A stretch of 64,000 bases of DNA from Paenibacillus sp. PvR098. GTDB taxonomy: Bacteria; Bacillota; Bacilli; Paenibacillales; NBRC-103111. Under the pieces are notes generated by a model. It made no database searches and was not told the origin of the DNA. It was given only the letters and a program-made list of their open reading frames with translations. This document shows, in pieces, positions 1 to 8,421 of this stretch. The DNA lies in contig NZ_JAFIBU010000001.1 of the NCBI RefSeq assembly GCF_017833255.1, forward strand, positions 4,632,501 to 4,696,500, given 5' to 3'. The position numbers and the translations under genes are program-made. The first letter of the stretch is position 1. The number at the start of each line of letters is the position of its first letter.

Positions 1-1
1 G

Positions 2-433
2 AAGGTTTATGTCGTTCCGCACTTTATGCTGGTTATTGTTCTTTATATCGGTCTGTATATTCATCGCCACACGGCGCTTACGTTCGGACTTATTTTCGGC
101 ATACTGCAGGATTTCATTCATCATTCGCCTATGCTTGGCCCGGTTTCGTTCGGACTTGGTTTAGCCGGTTATTTTGCTGGTCTTATGCAGGGGCGGGTCT
201 ATTCCAGCATCGTGATCAGTATGCTTGTGATCGGTTTGGGAAATTTGTTTTACGATTCGGTCATTTTTGGCTTGTATCGTTTGTTCCGCGTTATTCATAC
301 GGATTTCCAATGGGTATTCTTTTATCAAATGCTGCCCAGCATGCTGATTAACCTGCTGTTTGCGCTGGCTGTTTATGTTCCGGTACGGAAGCTGTTTGAG
401 GGACTTCCGCAGAAACAGGCGGAGGAAGAATAA
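2..433 (+). CDS. mreD: Rod shape-determining protein MreD, C-terminal part (5' end outside window)
   Basis: The reading frame is open from the first full codon of the window, so only the last 143 residues are present; the family is usually about 170 residues. The protein is almost entirely hydrophobic with several membrane segments, including one near VIVLYIGLYI and a last one near LINLLFALAVYV, then a short charged tail ending in acidic residues. MreD is an integral membrane partner of MreB and MreC that links the lateral-wall synthesis machinery to the cytoskeleton. The assignment rests on this membrane profile and on the position directly before minC, minD and rodA, as in Bacillus and Paenibacillus mreBCD-minCD clusters. 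The Met at position 26 is internal. Confidence 0.85.
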   Translation, partial: KVYVVPHFMLVIVLYIGLYIHRHTALTFGLIFGILQDFIHHSPMLGPVSFGLGLAGYFAGLMQGRVYSSIVISMLVIGLGNLFYDSVIFGLYRLFRVIHTDFQWVFFYQMLPSMLINLLFALAVYVPVRKLFEGLPQKQAEEE

Positions 434-503
434 TTTTCTGTGCCGGAGCAGGAGAACGCCTGTGCCTAGCCGAATTGTATAGGCTTAGGGGGTAAGAGCG
501 GTT

Positions 504-1169
504 ATGGCTGCAAAGAAACATCATGTAACGATAAAAGGAGTAAAAGACGGGCTCGTATTTTTGCTCGACGATACCTGCGAGTTCTCAGATGTAATAGCGG
601 AACTAAAGCATAAGCTTGAAAAAACGCATCAACAAATTTTGACCGGACCGATCATTCATGTGCATGTGAAGCTGGGAAGCCGTGTGGTAACGGAAGAGCA
701 GAAAGATGAAGTGCGCAGTATCATCAGCTGTAGAGGCAACCTGCTAGTTCAATCCGTAGAAACGAAGGATTCTTCGAATGAACGGGCTGAACCTGAATCT
801 GGTGATGTCAAAATGGTAAAAGGAATGGTTCGATCGGGACAGACGCTGTCGCATGAAGGAAATATCTTGTTCTTAGGGGACGTAAACCCGGGCGGAAGCA
901 TCTCAAGCTCGGGAAGCATATACATTATGGGCTCTTTACGCGGTATGGCACATGCGGGGATGGACGGGAATGAGCAGGCTGTTATTGCAGCCTCTCATAT
1001 GCGGCCTACACAGCTCAGAATCGCCGGGATCATCAGCCGTCCTCCGGACGAGTGGAACCTTAGCGATAGTTTTGACGCTTATATGGAATTCGCTTATGTG
1101 AAAGACGGTAAAATGGAAATTGACAAAATCCATCACTTGTACAAGTTCGGGTTATTTGGGCGCATTTGA
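504..1169 (+). CDS. minC: Septum site-determining protein MinC
   Basis: A 221-residue protein, normal length for MinC. Residues 1 to about 95 form the N-terminal domain that acts on FtsZ assembly. After a short acidic linker, residues about 105-205 form the C-terminal beta-helix domain, with family signatures such as GMVRSGQ, GDVNPGG and GSLRGMAHAG; this domain dimerises and binds MinD. The ATG at 504 follows a GGGGGTAAG stretch that can serve as ribosome binding site. minD starts 20 bp downstream, so the two are surely co-transcribed. With MinD it blocks division near poles and next to completed septa. Confidence 0.96.
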   Translation: MAAKKHHVTIKGVKDGLVFLLDDTCEFSDVIAELKHKLEKTHQQILTGPIIHVHVKLGSRVVTEEQKDEVRSIISCRGNLLVQSVETKDSSNERAEPESGDVKMVKGMVRSGQTLSHEGNILFLGDVNPGGSISSSGSIYIMGSLRGMAHAGMDGNEQAVIAASHMRPTQLRIAGIISRPPDEWNLSDSFDAYMEFAYVKDGKMEIDKIHHLYKFGLFGRI

Positions 1170-1188
1170 AGGATAAGGAGTGGAACCA

Positions 1189-1986
1189 ATGGGAGACGCA
1201 ATCGTTATTACTTCAGGCAAGGGGGGCGTCGGGAAAACGACGACATCCGCCAATATCGGGACGGCTTTGGCGCTGCATGGGAAGAAGGTCGTGATGGTGG
1301 ATACGGACATCGGTCTCCGTAACCTGGACGTAGTCATGGGGCTTGAAAACCGGATTATTTACGATTTGATCGATGTGGCTGAAGGCCGCTGTCGTTTGCC
1401 GCAAGCCTTGGTGAAGGACAAGCGGTTTGACGAACTGTATATGCTGCCTGCTGCGCAAACGAAGGATAAGCATGCGATATCGCCAGACGCGGTACGACAG
1501 ATCGTGCTTGATCTGAAGCGGGATTTTGATTATGTGATTATCGATTGTCCTGCAGGCATTGAGCAAGGCTTCAAGAACGCAGTGGCGGGTGCCGACAAAG
1601 CGATCGTTGTGACTACGCCGGAGAACGCCGCCGTTCGGGACGCCGACCGAATCATCGGGCTTCTTGAGAGAGAGCCCAATGTCGAGTCGCCGAAGCTTGT
1701 CATTAATCGGATTCGCCCGAATATGGTCAAAAAAGGTGAGATGCTTGATGTCGATGAAATTTGCTCCGTGCTGGCCATCGACCTCTTGGGCATCGTGCCT
1801 GACGACGAATATGTCATTAAGGCGGCCAATATCGGGGAGCCTACAGTCATGAATCCGAATTCTCGCGCCGCTATTGCCTACAGGAACATTGCGCGCCGCA
1901 TTCTCGGAGATTCCGTGCCGCTGATGCTTATGGAAGAGAAGACGGGCGTCTTCACCAAAATGAAAAAGTTTCTTGGAATAGGATGA
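1189..1986 (+). CDS. minD: Septum site-determining ATPase MinD
   Basis: A 265-residue ParA/MinD-family ATPase. The deviant Walker A motif SGKGGVGKT lies at residues 9-17, with both lysines present. The C-terminus ends in a short amphipathic helix (FTKMKKFLGIG), the membrane-targeting sequence typical of MinD. I chose ATG 1189 because AAGGAG at 1175-1180 is correctly spaced from it; a GTG at 1180 would add three residues but overlaps that ribosome binding site. MinD recruits MinC to the membrane and its ATPase cycle controls the inhibitor. It lies between minC and rodA, with only 6 bp to the next gene. Confidence 0.97.
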   Translation: MGDAIVITSGKGGVGKTTTSANIGTALALHGKKVVMVDTDIGLRNLDVVMGLENRIIYDLIDVAEGRCRLPQALVKDKRFDELYMLPAAQTKDKHAISPDAVRQIVLDLKRDFDYVIIDCPAGIEQGFKNAVAGADKAIVVTTPENAAVRDADRIIGLLEREPNVESPKLVINRIRPNMVKKGEMLDVDEICSVLAIDLLGIVPDDEYVIKAANIGEPTVMNPNSRAAIAYRNIARRILGDSVPLMLMEEKTGVFTKMKKFLGIG

Positions 1987-1992
1987 CGCAAG

Positions 1993-3144
1993 GTGCTGCA
2001 CAAACTCAAAAAAATAGATTTCTCCATCGTGCTTATCCTTTTTTCATTCATGGTCATCAGTACGCTCCTGCTTTACAGCGCGACGAGATATAACCACACT
2101 GACGTATTTGACCCTACAAAACTGACGGTAATCTATGTCATTTCGCTCATTGCCTTTTTCTTTATGACCGTTCTGGATTATCGCTTGTTAACGAAAATCT
2201 GGTATTATTTATATGGCGTCGGAGTGCTCCTTCTGATTGCCGTTTATTTCTTTGGTGCGAGAATTAACGGAGCAAGAGGTTGGTTCAAGCTTCCGTTTGG
2301 GCTTGATTTTCAGCCGGTCGAGCTTGTGAAGATCATTCTGATCATCAGTTTGGCGGCGTTTATGGCTCGTAACAGAGGCGAGACGCTGGGACTGGTGCGG
2401 GATCTCATCCCGATCTTCCTTCTTGGCATTCTGCCCATCGGCTTGGTCGTCATGCAACCAGACATAGGTAATGCTATTATTTTGGGTGTTATTCTGATCG
2501 GCATGATTTGGATCGGCAACATCCGCTGGACTCATGGCATTATTGGCGCTGTCTCGATCGTTGGGTTTGCCTATTTGTTTTTGTTTTTATTTAAAATATA
2601 TCATGATCCTTTGAAGGCATTTCTTGTGGCTAGAGAGATACCGACGCACTGGATGCCAAGGATTCTTACCTTAATTGACCCGTCCTCAGCTACTAGTGAC
2701 GCTAAGTATCACGTGGACAATGCGATTCGAGCCATCGGCTCCGGAGCTTTGGTTGGAGAAAGCTATTTACAGGGCACATCGATACATAGCGGATTTATTC
2801 CCGTTGCCTATACGGATTCTATCTTTGTAGTCGTCGGGGAAGAGTTTGGTTTTGTCGGATCATCGATTTTGCTGCTGATGTACTTTGTCCTGATTTATCG
2901 CATGATTTTGATTTCCATTTATTGCAACAATTATGCAGGTTCCTATATGATTATAGGGATTGTCTCGATGCTGGTTTATCAAGTGTTCCAGAACATTGGT
3001 ATGATGATCGGCATTATGCCCCTTACGGGGATTACGCTACCCTTCATCAGCTACGGAGGCACTTCGCTGCTGATTAATATGGTGGCGATGGGTCTGGTCA
3101 TGAGCATACGGCTGCATGACGATAAGCTGTTGGATGAGGAGTAG
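1993..3144 (+). CDS. rodA: FtsW/RodA/SpoVE-family peptidoglycan polymerase, probably RodA
   Basis: A 383-residue polytopic membrane protein of the SEDS family. About ten hydrophobic segments are visible, and the C-terminal family signature ITLPFISYGGTS near residues 345-356 is intact. SEDS proteins polymerise glycan strands from lipid II together with a class B penicillin-binding protein. The call of RodA, rather than FtsW or SpoVE, comes from its place in the mre-min shape cluster, since the three are hard to separate by motifs alone. The start is a GTG at 1993, 6 bp after the minD stop. A terminator-like hairpin follows at 3195. Confidence 0.88.
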   Translation: MLHKLKKIDFSIVLILFSFMVISTLLLYSATRYNHTDVFDPTKLTVIYVISLIAFFFMTVLDYRLLTKIWYYLYGVGVLLLIAVYFFGARINGARGWFKLPFGLDFQPVELVKIILIISLAAFMARNRGETLGLVRDLIPIFLLGILPIGLVVMQPDIGNAIILGVILIGMIWIGNIRWTHGIIGAVSIVGFAYLFLFLFKIYHDPLKAFLVAREIPTHWMPRILTLIDPSSATSDAKYHVDNAIRAIGSGALVGESYLQGTSIHSGFIPVAYTDSIFVVVGEEFGFVGSSILLLMYFVLIYRMILISIYCNNYAGSYMIIGIVSMLVYQVFQNIGMMIGIMPLTGITLPFISYGGTSLLINMVAMGLVMSIRLHDDKLLDEE

Positions 3145-3194
3145 CGCGGCTTCTTTTGGAGCCGGTTCGAGCATAAGCATAAAAATAAGTGAAG

Positions 3195-3234
3195 AGGACC
3201 TAACGGTATGTATTTCCGTCGGGTCCTTTTTTTA
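3195..3234 (+). terminator. Rho-independent terminator after rodA
   Basis: The arms AGGACCTAACGG (3195-3206) and CCGTCGGGTCCT (3216-3227) form a 12-bp stem with one G-U type mismatch and a 9-nt loop, followed by seven T residues. It lies 50 bp after the rodA stop and would end the mre-min-rodA transcript. Confidence 0.85.
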
Positions 3235-3309
3235 TTCGTTTGCCTGGGAGCCTGGCCAAACGTTTTACGCACATACCTGAAAAGTTTAAGTGACGGAGGA
3301 TTTGCACTC

Positions 3310-3338
3310 GTATATTTGCAGGTACAAGCTCATAGGAT
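3310..3338 (+). promoter_or_regulatory. Possible sigma-E type promoter for spoIVFA-spoIVFB
   Basis: GTATATT at 3310-3316 and CATAGGAT at 3331-3338 are separated by 14 bp. The sigma-E consensus in Bacillus is roughly KMATATT, 13-15 bp, CATACAMT, so the -35 matches well and the -10 at six of eight positions. The spoIVF operon is known to depend on sigma-E in B. subtilis, which supports the reading, but it was found by eye and not tested. Confidence 0.45.
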
Positions 3339-3376
3339 GGAATAGGCAAGCTCTAGCGGCAAGGAGGAGATTGGGA

Positions 3377-4270
3377 ATGGAAACGAGGAAAAACGTTCGC
3401 GAGCGGCGAATGGAAAAAATCCGAAAGCTTCAGGAAGGCGTGCCGCGCCGTAAGCATTGGGAGCCGGACGTTTCTCATATGGAATTTCCGGCCGGCCGGG
3501 GCTATTATGAGACGGAATGGGATAGAGGCCGGGCAGAGCGATTAGAACCTGATCTACGGCAGGATCCCGAGGTGGAATGGAACCGCAAGCTGCAGCGGGA
3601 TTGGTCTCGACATGAACGTTCCGACTACAATGACAACGGAGGCTTTTCGTCGGATCCCCGGACAAGCCGTTTGGCGGCAAAAATCATGATCAGTGGTGTT
3701 TTGTTTGCTTTGGTATGGGGTATGTTTCAAATGGAGCATCCGTTGGCTAATAAAGGGAAGCAAGTGGTATCAGGCGTACTGACGGAATCATTCGACATCG
3801 CCTTGCTCTCTGCTTGGTATGAGAATACGTTCGAAGGGGTCCCGTCATTCCTTCCTGCGTTAGGTTCTTCAAAACATCAGGATGCGGAAAAGGTAGCCGC
3901 CGTTTCTAAGCATTACTTCCCGCCTGTTCAAGGGAAAATGATCGCCGCTTTTACTCCCATTCAAGGAGGTGTACTCGTAGAGGTGCCGCCGGGCGCTCCG
4001 GTATCTGCTTTAGACACAGGCTTGGTAGCTTTTGCGGGCACAAAGGAGGATACGGGGTTTACGGTCGTTATTCGGCATTCGGCAGGCCTGGAATCGATTT
4101 ACGGGCAGCTGGAGCAGGGAAGTGTAAGGGTCGGCGATTGGATCAAAGGAGGAGAAACGCTAGGGACGGTAGCTCAGCCGCCGCAGGGACATGTAACAGG
4201 TACGTTTTATTTTGCCGTTTCAAAGAACGGCAAGCCTGTCGATCCGACGGACGTGGTACCTTTTGACTAA
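3377..4270 (+). CDS. spoIVFA: SpoIVFA-like protein, M23-fold regulator of sigma-K processing
   Basis: 297 residues from ATG 3377, chosen because AAGGAGGAG at 3361-3369 precedes it at good spacing. Residues 1-100 are highly charged and cytoplasmic, residues about 102-118 form one membrane segment, and residues about 186-290 form a LytM/M23-like domain. The metal-binding HxH of active M23 peptidases is replaced by FYF near residue 278, so the domain is probably not a peptidase; SpoIVFA of B. subtilis is likewise non-catalytic. In B. subtilis it holds SpoIVFB inactive in the outer forespore membrane until SpoIVB and CtpB cleave it. The overlap with the site-2 protease gene downstream supports the call over a general M23 peptidase. 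Confidence 0.83.
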   Translation: METRKNVRERRMEKIRKLQEGVPRRKHWEPDVSHMEFPAGRGYYETEWDRGRAERLEPDLRQDPEVEWNRKLQRDWSRHERSDYNDNGGFSSDPRTSRLAAKIMISGVLFALVWGMFQMEHPLANKGKQVVSGVLTESFDIALLSAWYENTFEGVPSFLPALGSSKHQDAEKVAAVSKHYFPPVQGKMIAAFTPIQGGVLVEVPPGAPVSALDTGLVAFAGTKEDTGFTVVIRHSAGLESIYGQLEQGSVRVGDWIKGGETLGTVAQPPQGHVTGTFYFAVSKNGKPVDPTDVVPFD

Positions 4271-5168
4271 ACCGAAGTTATCGTCATGGAATGTCTGGTA
4301 TGGGGTCAAATACCGCTTTCATCCGCTGTTTTCCATTATGCTGCTATTCTCCGTGCTGACGGGCTATTTTATTGAAACGGCCACCCTGTTCGGTATCGTG
4401 TTTATTCATGAAATGGGCCACGTCGTTGCCGCCAAAAGCTTCGGTTGGCGTGTGAAGGAGGTACAGCTTCTTCCCTTCGGCGGTGTGGCGGTAGTGGAGG
4501 AGCCAGGTGGTGTCCCCGTGGTCCAAGAGCTGGTCGTCGCCTTGGCCGGACCGCTGCAAAACCTCTGGATGATGCTGGTCGCTTGTGGGCTTATCGCCCT
4601 TGGCTTGCTTCCTCCGGAGTGGGGAGCGTATTTTGTACAAGCGAATCTGCTTATTGCCCTCTTTAATCTCCTGCCAGTGATGCCGCTGGACGGGGGCAAG
4701 GTCATGCAGACGGCGATCGGTTTATGGCTGCCTTACCAGAAAACGCTGCAGGTCGCGGCCATCGTGAGCTTTCTACTCAGCGTGATGTTGATCGGCGCCG
4801 CTACCGTTCATTTGTTCTCGGAGCAAGGCGGCATTCAGCTCAATTGGCTGATGATCGGGTTGTTCTTATGCTTCTCAAATTGGTATGATTTACGGGGACT
4901 CCCTTACCGATTTATGAGGTTTTTGGTTTACAGGGAAGCCCGGTTTAAAAAGGCATGGTCCGACGGGGCGCTCGCCGGCCCGATTGTGGTCCACGGACAG
5001 CGCAAAGTGGGGGACGTGGTGCGTCTGTTTATGCGCGACCGATATCATTTGATTTATGTGCTTGACGATCAAGGGTACATCAGCCATGTGCTACCCGAAC
5101 GTATGCTGCTCGATTCTTATTTTGATGAGGCAAAAAGAGGATGGTCGGTTTCTGAGCTTTTCGTCTAA
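4263..5168 (+). CDS. spoIVFB: Site-2 metalloprotease SpoIVFB (pro-sigma-K processing)
   Basis: About 301 residues from a TTG at 4263 that overlaps the spoIVFA stop by 8 bp, suggesting coupling; a further TTG at 4212 is less likely. This is an M50 intramembrane protease: the zinc motif HEMGH is at residues 49-53 inside a membrane segment, and the second motif PLDGG is at about 141-145. Five or six membrane segments are visible. The C-terminal 80 or so residues are soluble and resemble a CBS-type domain, as in B. subtilis SpoIVFB, where ATP binding affects cleavage. The substrate is pro-sigma-K in the mother cell. No good ribosome binding site precedes the TTG, so the exact start is uncertain. 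Confidence 0.9.
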   Translation: MTKPKLSSWNVWYGVKYRFHPLFSIMLLFSVLTGYFIETATLFGIVFIHEMGHVVAAKSFGWRVKEVQLLPFGGVAVVEEPGGVPVVQELVVALAGPLQNLWMMLVACGLIALGLLPPEWGAYFVQANLLIALFNLLPVMPLDGGKVMQTAIGLWLPYQKTLQVAAIVSFLLSVMLIGAATVHLFSEQGGIQLNWLMIGLFLCFSNWYDLRGLPYRFMRFLVYREARFKKAWSDGALAGPIVVHGQRKVGDVVRLFMRDRYHLIYVLDDQGYISHVLPERMLLDSYFDEAKRGWSVSELFV

Positions 5169-5204
5169 GTAATATGGTACAATAAGGCCGAGGTGTTGCT
5201 GGAC

Positions 5205-6443
5205 ATGAAACGGATATGGGTAAATTGCGATGACGTGCATACCGAGGTCGCCGTTCAGGAGAGCGGCAAGCTCATGGAATATTATAAAGGGAAACGGAAT
5301 CAAGGGCAGCTTGCCGGCAACATTTATATCGGACGGGTTGTTCGGGTGCTGCAGGGCATGCAGTCGGCCTTTGTGGATGTAGGGCTTGAGAGGAACGGTT
5401 TTTTATATATTGACGATTTGCTGCCGGCTCATCTGGAAAAACAGCCGAAAGAAAAACCGTCCATTCATGATTTGGTCAAGGAAGGACAGCAAATTATGGT
5501 ACAAGTCGTCAAGGAGCCTGTCGGGAACAAAGGCGCCCGGTTGACGACGCACTACTCCATTCCGGGACGCTATGGGGTATATATGCCTCATGCTGATTAT
5601 ATCGGTGTCTCACGCAAGATTGAAAGCGTTACGGACAGGGAACGGCTGAAACGGATGGCAGAGCGCTACTTGCAGCCCGGCGAAGGTTTTATCGTCCGGA
5701 CGGCAGCCCTCAGTGAAACGGAGGAAGCGCTTGCGGCTGATCTGGTCGAGCTGCGCGGACACTATCGGCAGCTAGAGGAAGCTGCCAAGCTGAACGTACC
5801 GGCACCGCGTTTACTCTACAGTGATTTGGAGATGCTACCCAGACTCATTCGCGATTTGTTCCGAGGTGATGTTCAAGAGCTCATTGTCGACTCGGAGCAG
5901 ACGCTACTGGAAATTCGTGGATTGATTCCCGCTGGTTCTTCAGGGCTTGCGGACAGAGTGAAGCTGCAGACAGTAACGGATTCGTCAATCGCAAACGCTA
6001 TCGCCAAGCAGCTGGAGAACGGGTTGAGACGGAAGGTATGGCTTGATAATGGCGGGTATTTGATTATAGACCAGACAGAGGCGTTAACGGTATTTGATGT
6101 AAACACAGGGAAGTACACCGGAACCATCGATTTGGAGCGCACCGTGTTCGACACCAACATGGAGGCGGCAAGGGAAATCGCCCGGCTTCTGCGTCTTAGA
6201 GATATCGGCGGACTTATCGTCATTGATTTTATAGATATGGAAACGGAAAATTTCCGACAGGCCGTGCTGGAAGAGCTCAATAGGGAAACGAGAAAGGACC
6301 GCACCAAAACCGTTGTTGTCGGTTGGACCAAGCTTGGGCTTGTGGAGCTGACTCGGAAAAAGGTTCGAAACAGTAAGGAAACGACAGCGCCGGAGCCATG
6401 TTCGGCTTGTGGCGGCAGTGGGTTTGCCGATCTCGGAAAATAG
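5205..6443 (+). CDS. rng: Ribonuclease G (RNase E/G family)
   Basis: 412 residues from ATG 5205, preceded by GAGGTG at suitable spacing; a GTG at 5193 would add four residues. The S1-like RNA-binding domain covers about residues 36-115 (YIGRVVRVLQGMQ). The catalytic metal-binding aspartates are D298 (FDVNTG) and D341 (IDFIDME), spaced 43 apart as in E. coli RNase E. The zinc-link cysteines C399 and C402 (CSAC) are also present, 58 residues after D341 as in RNase E. The protein stops ten residues after them, so it lacks the small C-terminal domain of the E. coli enzymes. RNase E/G matures rRNA and starts mRNA decay; B. subtilis has none, whereas Paenibacillus does. Confidence 0.93.
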   Translation: MKRIWVNCDDVHTEVAVQESGKLMEYYKGKRNQGQLAGNIYIGRVVRVLQGMQSAFVDVGLERNGFLYIDDLLPAHLEKQPKEKPSIHDLVKEGQQIMVQVVKEPVGNKGARLTTHYSIPGRYGVYMPHADYIGVSRKIESVTDRERLKRMAERYLQPGEGFIVRTAALSETEEALAADLVELRGHYRQLEEAAKLNVPAPRLLYSDLEMLPRLIRDLFRGDVQELIVDSEQTLLEIRGLIPAGSSGLADRVKLQTVTDSSIANAIAKQLENGLRRKVWLDNGGYLIIDQTEALTVFDVNTGKYTGTIDLERTVFDTNMEAAREIARLLRLRDIGGLIVIDFIDMETENFRQAVLEELNRETRKDRTKTVVVGWTKLGLVELTRKKVRNSKETTAPEPCSACGGSGFADLGK

Positions 6444-6499
6444 GCATTGCATTGAGACATCATTATGTGATAAGATGTTTCAGTATGTTGCTATAACAT

Positions 6500-6593
6500 G
6501 CTGTAACCGCGCGAAGCGGGTTTTTAAGCGTAGGACCTGTAGAGGTCTTAACACCTGGCTTTAGGCGAGTCTGAGACATGAGGAGGTGCAACA
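6500..6593 (+). ncRNA. L21 leader (ribosomal protein autoregulatory leader)
   Basis: The 5' untranslated region of rplU holds a GC-rich hairpin with a T-run (ACCGC/GCGGGT then TTTTT, about 6506-6525) and a second one around GACCT/AGGTC (6534-6547). It ends in a conserved-looking stretch, AGACATGAGGAGGTGCAACA, that carries the ribosome binding site. An L21 leader RNA is known before rplU in Bacillota (Rfam L21_leader) and is thought to bind L21 or L27. The call comes from position and gross structure, not from a covariance search. Confidence 0.6.
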
Positions 6594-6905
6594 ATGTTCG
6601 CAATTATTGAAACAGGTGGGAAGCAGTACAAAGTTCAGGAAGGCGATGTCGTATACATCGAGAAACTGAATGCAGGTGAAGGCGAAGCGGTTAAATTTGA
6701 CCGCGTGCTGGCTGTATCCAAAGAAAGCGGTTTGGTGGTTGGTGTTCCGGTAGTTTCCGGCGCTTCCGTTTCCGGTAAAGTGGAGAAGCACGGCAAAGGC
6801 GAGAAAGTCATCGTTTATAAATACAAAGCGAAGAAAAACTATCGCCGTAAGCAAGGCCATCGTCAGCCTTACACGAAAGTTGTAATCGAGAAGATCGAGG
6901 CGTAA
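6594..6905 (+). CDS. rplU: 50S ribosomal protein L21
   Basis: 103 residues, the usual length. The N-terminus [14 protein letters not shown] and the C-terminal basic segment [17 protein letters not shown] are diagnostic of bacterial L21, which binds 23S rRNA in the large subunit. AGGAGGTG at 6581-6588 is a strong ribosome binding site. It heads the rplU-prp-rpmA transcript, and its level is probably controlled by the structured leader just upstream. Confidence 0.99.
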   Translation: MFAIIETGGKQYKVQEGDVVYIEKLNAGEGEAVKFDRVLAVSKESGLVVGVPVVSGASVSGKVEKHGKGEKVIVYKYKAKKNYRRKQGHRQPYTKVVIEKIEA

Positions 6906-6911
6906 GAAACC

Positions 6912-7250
6912 ATGATTCGGATCGAGATTTATCGGGGACAGGACAGACGGATTGAACGATTCAGCGTGGAAGGTCATGCAGAGTACGACGAGCCGGGCAA
7001 AGATATTGTCTGTGCCGGTGTATCTGCCGTTACCGTTGGCGCAGTGAATGCCGTTGAAACTTTAACGGGACAAGTACTGGGTGCCGACATGGAGCATGGA
7101 TTGCTTCTGGTAACCATTCCGAAAAAGCTGGAAACGGAAAGTGACGCAAAGGTGCAGCTGCTGTTGGAAGGTATGGTAGTCATGCTGCAAACCATAGAAC
7201 AATCGTATGGCGCATATATAGCAATGCAAGATAACATATCATTGAAGTAA
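6912..7250 (+). CDS. prp: Ribosomal-processing cysteine protease Prp
   Basis: 112 residues, between rplU and rpmA as in B. subtilis (ysxB). The catalytic pair is present: H22 in GHAEYDEPGKD and C34 in IVCAGVSAV, the spacing described for Prp. In Staphylococcus aureus, Prp removes the N-terminal extension of L27 so that the peptidyl-transfer end of L27 is exposed. The L27 encoded 14 bp downstream carries exactly such an extension, so enzyme and substrate are next to each other. Spacing of 6 bp after rplU shows translational linkage. Confidence 0.95.
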   Translation: MIRIEIYRGQDRRIERFSVEGHAEYDEPGKDIVCAGVSAVTVGAVNAVETLTGQVLGADMEHGLLLVTIPKKLETESDAKVQLLLEGMVVMLQTIEQSYGAYIAMQDNISLK

Positions 7251-7264
7251 GGAGGTAGACAGAC

Positions 7265-7576
7265 ATGTTGCAATTAAATCTTCAGTTGTTTGCATCCAAA
7301 AAGGGTGTAGGTTCCACGAAGAACGGCCGTGACAGTATCGCGAAGCGTCTTGGCGTGAAGCGTGCCGACGGGCAGAAGGTAACGGCGGGTAGCATCTTGG
7401 TGCGTCAACGCGGAACGAAAATTCACCCGGGCAACAATGTGGGTATCGGTTCTGACGATACGCTTTTTGCAAAGGTTGAAGGCGTTGTGAAATTCGAACG
7501 TCTTGGCCGTGACCGCAAGAAAGTGAGCGTCTACCCTGTAACGGTTGCTCCGGTAGCCGCTGCGGTAGAAGTGTAA
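7265..7576 (+). CDS. rpmA: 50S ribosomal protein L27 (precursor with cleavable N-terminus)
   Basis: 103 residues. The N-terminus [16 protein letters not shown] contains the known Prp target, with cleavage expected after LQLFA to leave a mature protein beginning SKKGVG. The basic core ([28 protein letters not shown]) is standard for L27, which reaches the peptidyl-transferase centre. AAGGAGG at 7250-7256 is a strong ribosome binding site. A terminator follows 19 bp after the stop. Confidence 0.99.
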   Translation: MLQLNLQLFASKKGVGSTKNGRDSIAKRLGVKRADGQKVTAGSILVRQRGTKIHPGNNVGIGSDDTLFAKVEGVVKFERLGRDRKKVSVYPVTVAPVAAAVEV

Positions 7577-7594
7577 TTTACCCATCAACGACCA

Positions 7595-7626
7595 ACCCTG
7601 GCGATCGATGTTCGCCGGGGTTTTTC
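7595..7626 (+). terminator. Rho-independent terminator after rpmA
   Basis: CCCTGGCGA (7596-7604) pairs with TCGCCGGGG (7612-7620) around a short loop and is followed by five T residues. It ends the rplU-prp-rpmA transcript. Confidence 0.88.
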
Positions 7627-7779
7627 TGCTTATGAATCGGATTGGCTGCGAGAAGGACTTGTGCCCTATGGCTGTTTATGTTGGTTAAACGGGTGTAAAT
7701 AGGGGAATGATATAAGTCTGATATTCAGCATGATATACTGTATGGATGAAGGACGAACCGGAAACGGAGAGATAAAGGA

Positions 7780-8421
7780 ATGACATTGAAAGGACAAGGC
7801 CGTACCTCTAAACCCGATCCCTTGAATGACAATCCGGACCTGCGTATACTTCGATTGTTTAACCACTACCGTCACGATTGGATGAACGATATTCAAATTC
7901 TAATGGGGTACGTGCAGTTAAAAAAGTATGATAAATTATCGTCGTTAATGGAGAAAATAAAAGATAAAGTGCAGCAGGAAAGTTATGTATCCAAGCTGGG
8001 GATTCCTCATCTGATCATACATTTGCTGACTTTTCAGGCCGAGGTGAAGGAGCTTACGCTTGACATTCGGCTGCGCGAAGAGGTTCACCTGTACGAGTTG
8101 GAGCATCCGGAGGCGTCTGCAGAGGATGTTATTGCAGTTCTTGATGCTTTCAAGGAAGAGGCGGGGGAATCGACGGAAGATCAAAACTTGCTTGAGCTTC
8201 ACCTTAACCGTGAAGAAGATCGACTGCTGCTAATAGCAGTGTACGAAGGTGCCTATGTCAACGAACGCATGGTGCGCAAGGAAGCGGAGCTGAACGCCAC
8301 GCGACTGGCCGGAGGCGATTCGAAGCTTGAGACGAAGTATGAAGAACGTAAGGTTATTTGGAGACTTCAATGGTCCTACGCGGATGTGATACATAAAGAG
8401 GGTGACTGTGATGTTTGTTGA
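7780..8421 (+). CDS. spo0B: Sporulation initiation phosphotransferase Spo0B
   Basis: 213 residues. The phosphorylatable histidine is H32 in NHYRHDWMN, matching the HxRHDWMN motif of B. subtilis Spo0B (H30 there). The following helix, with [15 protein letters not shown], fits the four-helix bundle that Spo0B dimers form. In the phosphorelay it moves phosphate from Spo0F to Spo0A. The C-terminal part is acidic and weakly conserved, as is usual. It lies directly before obg, the same order as in B. subtilis, and overlaps the start region of obg by about 10 bp. GGAGAGATAAAGGA precedes the ATG. Confidence 0.93.
   Translation: MTLKGQGRTSKPDPLNDNPDLRILRLFNHYRHDWMNDIQILMGYVQLKKYDKLSSLMEKIKDKVQQESYVSKLGIPHLIIHLLTFQAEVKELTLDIRLREEVHLYELEHPEASAEDVIAVLDAFKEEAGESTEDQNLLELHLNREEDRLLLIAVYEGAYVNERMVRKEAELNATRLAGGDSKLETKYEERKVIWRLQWSYADVIHKEGDCDVC

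Noticed and set aside
1213..2001. Long minus-strand open frame opposite minD
   Set aside because: It is antisense to a clear MinD with intact motifs, and the translated protein has no recognisable family.
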